Below the pieces are notes generated by a model. It saw nothing but the letters and a program-made list of their open reading frames with translations. It was not told the DNA's origin and made no database searches. A stretch of 53,061 nucleotides of DNA, from contig CAZAXD010000013.1 of the NCBI GenBank assembly GCA_964489015.1, positions 1 through 53,061 on the forward strand. The letters are read 5' to 3'. The position numbers and the translations under genes were made by a program. This document shows, piece after piece, positions 48,457-53,061 of the stretch. Position 1 is the first letter of the stretch. Each line of letters opens with the position of its first letter. The DNA comes from JAPYWM01 sp964489015. Its GTDB lineage: Bacteria; Bacteroidota; Bacteroidia; SpSt-205.

Positions 48457-49869
48457 ATGCGTAAGCTTCTTGGCCATGCCATCGTAGGCGTAGTCGCTAG
48501 TCTAACGACGTACTTCGTCATACGGAAGTATACGCCCGCTTCGCCTGCCGTGGTCGAACGTATCCCCTCCCATCCTATCAAATGGGAAATTCATCCTCCT
48601 GCTGATTTTACGACGACAGCCCAGATTGCAATGCCAGCCGTTGTACACATCAAAGTCACGAGCCGCTCAAGCTCCACCTGGAACCGATTTTTTGCGCCAG
48701 AATTGCCCGATGACGAGTCTTTTCTTTCTCAAAACACCGGCTCCGGTGTCATCATTTCGGCCGATGGCTATATCATCACCAGTAACCATGTGATCGAAAA
48801 TGCTAGTAACATCACCGTGACCCTCTACGACAATCAGTCTTTTCGGGCTAGCATCGTCGGCACGGACCCCTCTACTGATCTCGCCCTTCTCAAAATAAAT
48901 GCCGAGGATTTGCCTTATTTAGAGTATGGGGACTCGGACCAGCTCAAAGTAGGCGACTGGGTCTTGGCTGTGGGCAATCCCTTCAATCTCACATCAACTG
49001 TCACGGCAGGCATCGTTAGCGCCAAAGGCCGCTCACTCAATCTCCTGCGGGATCGTTTCCGGATCGAGTCTTTTATTCAAACAGATGCGGCCGTCAATCC
49101 TGGCAATAGCGGCGGCGCTCTCGTTAATATCGAAGGCAAACTCGTCGGGATTAATACCGCTATTGCTTCGATGACTGGCACTTTTGCTGGTTATTCATTT
49201 GCCGTACCGGTCAATATCGTGAAAAAAGTCGTAGAGGACCTCCAAAAATATGGCAAGGTGCAGCGAGCCCTGCTTGGCGTCTCTATTTCCAATGTGACCC
49301 CCGAACTTCAAAAGGACGAGGAGTTAGCGGTATCGCAGGGGGCCTATGTGCAGGATGTGTACAGCGGGAGCGCAGCCGAAGAGGCGGGTTTACGCAACGG
49401 AGACGTGATCATTGCCATCGAAGGGCGTCCCATTCATTCTGCGGCCGAGCTGCAGGAAATGATCGGACGCTACCGACCTGGAGACAAGGTTCGGGTTACC
49501 TTTTATCGGAAAAGCGAACGCCGAGAAGCCACCGTTCGCCTCAAAGGACGGAGCAGTACCGAGGTCGCCGCTTCAGAGCCCAGTGAAGCGACCTTAGTGC
49601 CTGAACTTGGCGCGGAAATCCGCCCTTTGACTGCGCAAGAGAAGCAAGCCTTGGAGGTAGAACACGGTCTAAAGGTAGTTAATGTCTGGCCTGGCCGTCT
49701 CCAGGAGGTTGGCGTTCGGCCCGGGTATGTCATCACAGCCGTGGACAAGGTCCCGGTCTCCTCTTTAGAGGACTTGCGTCGGATCTTGGCTCAAGCCGAA
49801 GGTGGCCTCTTAATCGAAGGGCTCTACAGCAAAAAAGAACGTGCTTATTACGCTATCTCCGTAAACTAA
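48457..49869 (+). CDS. Periplasmic serine protease DegP/HtrA (Do family)
   Basis: 470 residues. An N-terminal membrane segment (LLGHAIVGVVASLTTYFVI) acts as signal or anchor. The trypsin-like domain has the triad His in YIITSNHVIENASNITV, Asp in DPSTDLALLKIN, and Ser in VNPGNSGGALVNIEGK. Two PDZ domains follow: the first around GAYVQDVYSGSAAEEAGLRN (about 295-360), the second around LKVVNVWPGRLQEVGVRPGY (about 405-465). It degrades or refolds misfolded envelope proteins. sucA starts one base after its stop, so co-transcription is likely although the functions are unrelated. Confidence 0.96.
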   Translation: MRKLLGHAIVGVVASLTTYFVIRKYTPASPAVVERIPSHPIKWEIHPPADFTTTAQIAMPAVVHIKVTSRSSSTWNRFFAPELPDDESFLSQNTGSGVIISADGYIITSNHVIENASNITVTLYDNQSFRASIVGTDPSTDLALLKINAEDLPYLEYGDSDQLKVGDWVLAVGNPFNLTSTVTAGIVSAKGRSLNLLRDRFRIESFIQTDAAVNPGNSGGALVNIEGKLVGINTAIASMTGTFAGYSFAVPVNIVKKVVEDLQKYGKVQRALLGVSISNVTPELQKDEELAVSQGAYVQDVYSGSAAEEAGLRNGDVIIAIEGRPIHSAAELQEMIGRYRPGDKVRVTFYRKSERREATVRLKGRSSTEVAASEPSEATLVPELGAEIRPLTAQEKQALEVEHGLKVVNVWPGRLQEVGVRPGYVITAVDKVPVSSLEDLRRILAQAEGGLLIEGLYSKKERAYYAISVN

Positions 49870-49870
49870 T

Positions 49871-52600
49871 ATGCATACGGCGGAATACCTTTTTCGGGCA
49901 GACCCGAAGTATATCGAAGCCCTGTGGGAAGCCTATCAGCAGGATCCGAATCAGGTCCCAGCTGACTGGCGGCGTTTCTTTGAAGGCTATGCTGCCGGCT
50001 TGGCCAGTGACCGCCCCGCAGCGCTCCACTTAGATAGGGAATTTGGGGTCATGCAGCTCATCGCTGCTTACCGCAACCAGGGGCACCTTTACGCCCGCAT
50101 CAACCCCCTCGCCGATTATCAAGACCATGAAAAAACCCTTGACCAAGCCTTCGCCTTAGAAAAATTTGGACTCTCCTCTCAAGATCTGCAGATGACCTTC
50201 CAAGCTGGTAAACTTATCGGGCTTGGTCCTGCTACGCTAGAAAAAATTATCACCCATTTACGCAAGGTCTATTGTAGCTCGATCGGGATCGAATACCGCT
50301 ACATTCGCATTCCAGAAATTCTCGCCTGGTTTGAGGACAAGCTCGAAAAACCCAAAAATCTGTCTAACTTTTCGTCCGAGGAAAAGAAAAAGATACTCCA
50401 ATGGTTATGTAATGCGGCGACCTTCGAGCGCTTTCTTCATCGCAAGTTTGTGGGGCAGAAGCGCTTTTCGCTAGAAGGGAATGAGGCGATCATCCCTGGC
50501 TTGTATGAGCTACTGGAGAGTGGAACTCGGCTAGGGATTGAGGAGTTTGTCTTTGGCATGGCCCACCGCGGCCGGCTCAATGTGCTCGCTAATATCATGC
50601 AAAAGTCATTTCATGCGATTTTCGGCGAATTTGAAGGCAAAGGCATCGCTACGGATACCTTTGATGGCGACGTTAAGTACCACTTAGGCTACTCCAGCGA
50701 CCCGGTCATCGCTGGCCGCCCCATCCATCTCTCGATGTTGCCTAATCCTTCGCACTTAGAAGCCGTCGATCCGGTCGCAACAGGCACTACCCGCGCCAAA
50801 ATGGACCACTTATACGGGGGCACGCATGACAAGATCGTCCTCACCCTTATCCATGGCGATGCGGCAATTGCCGGCCAAGGAGTCGTCTATGAAACTTTGC
50901 AGCTTTCGCTCCTACCAGGCTATGAAATAGGTGGTACCCTGCACATCGTCCTCAATAATCAGATCGGCTTTACCACCAGTGAAGCTCAGGCCCGCTCAGG
51001 TTACTACACCACCGATGTCGCCAAGGTCACCCTTTCGCCAGTATTTCATGTGAATGGCGATGACCCCGAGGCAGTCGTGCATGCCATGCGTCTCGCTATC
51101 GCCTTCCGCCAAGCTTTCAACCGAGATGTCTTTATCGATGTGATCGGCTATCGACGTCATGGCCACAACGAAGGCGACGAACCCCGCTTCACCCAGCCGC
51201 TCATGTATCAGCGCATTAGCCAGCATCCCTCGCCTTTCGAAGTCTACGGCCAGCGTCTCATTAGCGAAGGAATCCTCTCCCCTACTGACCTACAAAACAT
51301 GGAAAAGGAGCGTAACGCCCTCTACGAAGCTCAACTCGAAAAAGCCCACCAAGAAGAAGCCACCATCGACACTATACCCCGTAGAACCTGGCAGGGTATA
51401 CAAGTCTATGACGAAAACAACCTCGAACCCAATCCCAAAACAGCCGTAAAACGCGAAATCTTGGAATTTATTGCTCAAAAAGTCATGCAACTCCCTGATG
51501 GATTCCAAGTCCATCCCAGCATCAAAAAAGTTTATGAGTCCCGCTATGCCGCCGTGAAAAATGGGAGTGCCATCGACTGGGGCAACGCTGAAATGCTAGC
51601 CTACGGCTCCCTTCTACTAGAAAACAATCCTGTTCGACTCTCTGGCCAGGACGTAGAGCGGGGGACCTTTTCTCATCGTCATGCGGTCCTGACCGACCAA
51701 GCCACGGGGCTCACCCACATTCCTCTCAATCACTTATCCCATCGCCAGGCCGCCTTCTACATTTACAATTCGCCTTTGTCGGAGTATGCGGTTCTAGGCT
51801 TTGAATACGGATATGCCTTAGCCTCACCTCATACGCTCGTCATCTGGGAAGCGCAGTTTGGGGACTTTGCCAACGGCGCCCAGATCATCATCGATCAATA
51901 CCTCACAGCTGCCAAGTCTAAATGGGGCCGCCTCAATGGTCTAACCCTTTATCTGCCACATGGTTATGAAGGGCAGGGGCCTGAGCATTCCAGTGCCCGT
52001 CCCGAGCGCTTTCTAATCCTTGCCGCGCAAAACAACATGTACGTCTGCAACTTCACCACGCCCGCTAACCTTTTTCATGCCTTGCGCCGCCAGCTGCGTG
52101 GTAGTACTCGTCGCCCCCTAGTGATCTTTACGCCGAAAAGCCTTTTGCGGCAAATGACCTGTACCTTGGAGGACCTGACGTCGGGCTGTTTTTTAGAAGT
52201 GCTCCCCGATCCAGAAGTCTCCCCCGAAAATGCTAAGCGCCTCCTACTCTGCACAGGCAAGATTTATTACGACCTTCTCGCTGCCCGCCGCGAAAATGAT
52301 AAATGCGACACCGCCATCATTCGAGTTGAACAGCTTTACCCTTTTCCAGAGGAAGAGCTGCGGACTATTCTCGGACAGCACGAACACGTCGAGGAGATCT
52401 ACTGGGTCCAAGAAGAACCCATCAATATGGGCTATTGGAGCTTTATCATCCGAAAGTTTATGGAGCATGGGCTACCCTTACCGCGCCCGATTGCTCGAAA
52501 GGAAGCAGCGAGTCCTGCTACGGGCTCCCACAGTCACCACCATCGTCAACAAAACTATATCTTGCGCCGCGCGCTGAATTTGATTCCTGAACGTGTATGA
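49871..52600 (+). CDS. sucA: 2-oxoglutarate dehydrogenase E1 component
   Basis: 909 residues, typical. The N-terminal segment is AEYLFRADPKYIEALWEAYQ. The thiamine-diphosphate domain has FGMAHRGRLNVLANIMQKSF, VKYHLGYSSDPVIAG, LHIVLNNQIGFTTS, and DDPEAVVHAMRLAIAFR with IGYRRHGHNEGDEPRFTQP. The C-terminal half has FSHRHAVLTDQ and EAQFGDFANGAQIIIDQY. It decarboxylates 2-oxoglutarate and transfers succinyl to E2 in the TCA cycle. It overlaps sucB by four bases (ATGA). Confidence 0.98.
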   Translation: MHTAEYLFRADPKYIEALWEAYQQDPNQVPADWRRFFEGYAAGLASDRPAALHLDREFGVMQLIAAYRNQGHLYARINPLADYQDHEKTLDQAFALEKFGLSSQDLQMTFQAGKLIGLGPATLEKIITHLRKVYCSSIGIEYRYIRIPEILAWFEDKLEKPKNLSNFSSEEKKKILQWLCNAATFERFLHRKFVGQKRFSLEGNEAIIPGLYELLESGTRLGIEEFVFGMAHRGRLNVLANIMQKSFHAIFGEFEGKGIATDTFDGDVKYHLGYSSDPVIAGRPIHLSMLPNPSHLEAVDPVATGTTRAKMDHLYGGTHDKIVLTLIHGDAAIAGQGVVYETLQLSLLPGYEIGGTLHIVLNNQIGFTTSEAQARSGYYTTDVAKVTLSPVFHVNGDDPEAVVHAMRLAIAFRQAFNRDVFIDVIGYRRHGHNEGDEPRFTQPLMYQRISQHPSPFEVYGQRLISEGILSPTDLQNMEKERNALYEAQLEKAHQEEATIDTIPRRTWQGIQVYDENNLEPNPKTAVKREILEFIAQKVMQLPDGFQVHPSIKKVYESRYAAVKNGSAIDWGNAEMLAYGSLLLENNPVRLSGQDVERGTFSHRHAVLTDQATGLTHIPLNHLSHRQAAFYIYNSPLSEYAVLGFEYGYALASPHTLVIWEAQFGDFANGAQIIIDQYLTAAKSKWGRLNGLTLYLPHGYEGQGPEHSSARPERFLILAAQNNMYVCNFTTPANLFHALRRQLRGSTRRPLVIFTPKSLLRQMTCTLEDLTSGCFLEVLPDPEVSPENAKRLLLCTGKIYYDLLAARRENDKCDTAIIRVEQLYPFPEEELRTILGQHEHVEEIYWVQEEPINMGYWSFIIRKFMEHGLPLPRPIARKEAASPATGSHSHHHRQQNYILRRALNLIPERV

Positions 52601-53061
52601 TTGAGATTCGTGTACCGTCACCCGGTGAGTCCGTCACAGAAGTGGTAATCGGCCGTTGGGAAAAACCCAACGGCGCTTGGGTCCAAAAAGATGAAAAGCT
52701 AGCGGAGATTGAGTCTGACAAAGCCACTTTGGAGATTCATGCGGAGACCGATGGGACTTTACAGATCCTCGTTGAGGCCGGCCAGACTGTCCCCGTAGGA
52801 ACCTTGATTGCCCAGATCGACCCCAGTGCGGCACCAGCCGAGTGCCTTCAGCAACCCACACAAGCCCCCCAAAGCACTGCCCCCCCATCGGAGTCGACAC
52901 CCCCACCAGCTACGACGCCTCACGTCATGCCAGCTGCAGCCCGCATCTTAGCTGAAAAGGGGCTCACACCCGACGCCGTACAGCCTACGGGTCCGGGCCA
53001 GCGAATCACCAAGGCCGACGCGCTGGCCGCCCCAGCCCCTGTGGCAGTCCCCCAGTCTAAT
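52597..53061 (+). CDS. sucB: Dihydrolipoamide succinyltransferase E2 (5' part, runs off window)
   Basis: 155 codons are in the window, open to the edge. The lipoyl domain is at residues 1-77: IRVPSPGESVTEVVIGRW, with the lipoylated Lys in AEIESDKATLEIHAE. A Pro/Ala/Thr-rich linker (about 85-108) leads to a peripheral-subunit-binding domain, MPAAARILAEKGLTPD, which continues GPGQRITKADAL. A second flexible linker starts at the edge; the catalytic domain is outside. Start ATG 52597 overlaps the sucA stop by four bases. With sucA it forms the 2-oxoglutarate dehydrogenase complex. Confidence 0.96.
   Translation, partial: MIEIRVPSPGESVTEVVIGRWEKPNGAWVQKDEKLAEIESDKATLEIHAETDGTLQILVEAGQTVPVGTLIAQIDPSAAPAECLQQPTQAPQSTAPPSESTPPPATTPHVMPAAARILAEKGLTPDAVQPTGPGQRITKADALAAPAPVAVPQSN

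Noticed and set aside
1..53061. CRISPR arrays, insertion sequences, tRNA or rRNA genes, prophage
   Set aside because: I saw no direct repeat arrays, transposase or integrase motifs, or cloverleaf-compatible segments; the noncoding gaps are mostly too short to hold them.

Overview
The window reads as a compact chromosomal segment of a Bacteroidota bacterium. Four things point there. Two tandem secreted M43 metalloproteases end in type IX secretion (T9SS) sorting domains. Gene starts are preceded by the Bacteroidota sigma-A -7 element TAnnTTTG rather than by Shine-Dalgarno sequences. The sequence contains a degenerate Bacteroidota-type dihydroorotase homologue, carboxynorspermidine decarboxylase and a PafA-type phosphatase. 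GC content looks moderately high (by eye, mid-50s percent). Coding density is extreme: 43 protein genes, one decayed gene, no RNA genes, no mobile elements, and only one stretch of more than 300 bases without an intact gene (18741-19315).

Layout. 1-5189 (minus): TPR protein (cut by the window edge), NDP-sugar pyrophosphorylase, plsY, an outer-membrane-like protein, an FKBP lipoprotein and an NrnA-type phosphoesterase. 5228-6235 (plus): a family 2 glycosyltransferase. 6237-15216 (minus): rlmD-like methyltransferase, a helical-repeat protein, an Omp85 protein, PafA-like phosphatase, 3-hydroxyacyl-CoA dehydrogenase, manC and kdsD. 15262-18740 (plus): recQ and a lytic transglycosylase. 18741-19315: remnant of a DUF7948-like secreted protein. 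19316-26869 (plus): birA, coaX, an outer-membrane barrel, two paralogous secreted metalloproteases and a polysaccharide deacetylase. 26866-29826 (minus): a LysM transglycosylase, gatA and tatA. 29852-30970 (plus): nspC. 30957-39339 (minus): pseudo-dihydroorotase, rsmA, nuoC, dnaA, an FHA membrane protein, rpoN, truA, a DUF1460 peptidase and a PD40/TolB-like lipoprotein. 39416-40354 (plus): a glycosyltransferase. 40284-43738 (minus): gmhB, hddC, hddA and a glycosyltransferase, a GDP-heptose cassette. 43768-44695 (plus): tdk and an alkyltransferase-like protein. 44676-48383 (minus): pyrG, a cobalamin-binding-like protein and an O-antigen ligase-like protein. 48457-53061 (plus): htrA, sucA and sucB (cut by the window edge).

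How the genes fit together. Envelope and surface-glycan work dominates: nucleotide-sugar enzymes, kdsD for Kdo, the heptose cassette, glycosyltransferases, an O-antigen ligase-like protein, Omp85, HtrA, FKBP and two murein transglycosylases. These are mixed with central functions (dnaA, rpoN, nuoC, sucAB, pyrG).

The most notable signal is not a gene. Nine genes carry an exact TAnnTTTG element exactly four bases before the start codon, and others carry it at 3 or 5 bases or with one mismatch. This geometry places the transcription start at or next to the start codon, so much of this region is probably expressed from leaderless mRNAs. In three places the stop codon of the upstream gene forms the first bases of this promoter element. 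None of the five convergent gene pairs has more than one base between the stop codons. These features were read by eye and have not been tested by alignment or experiment.
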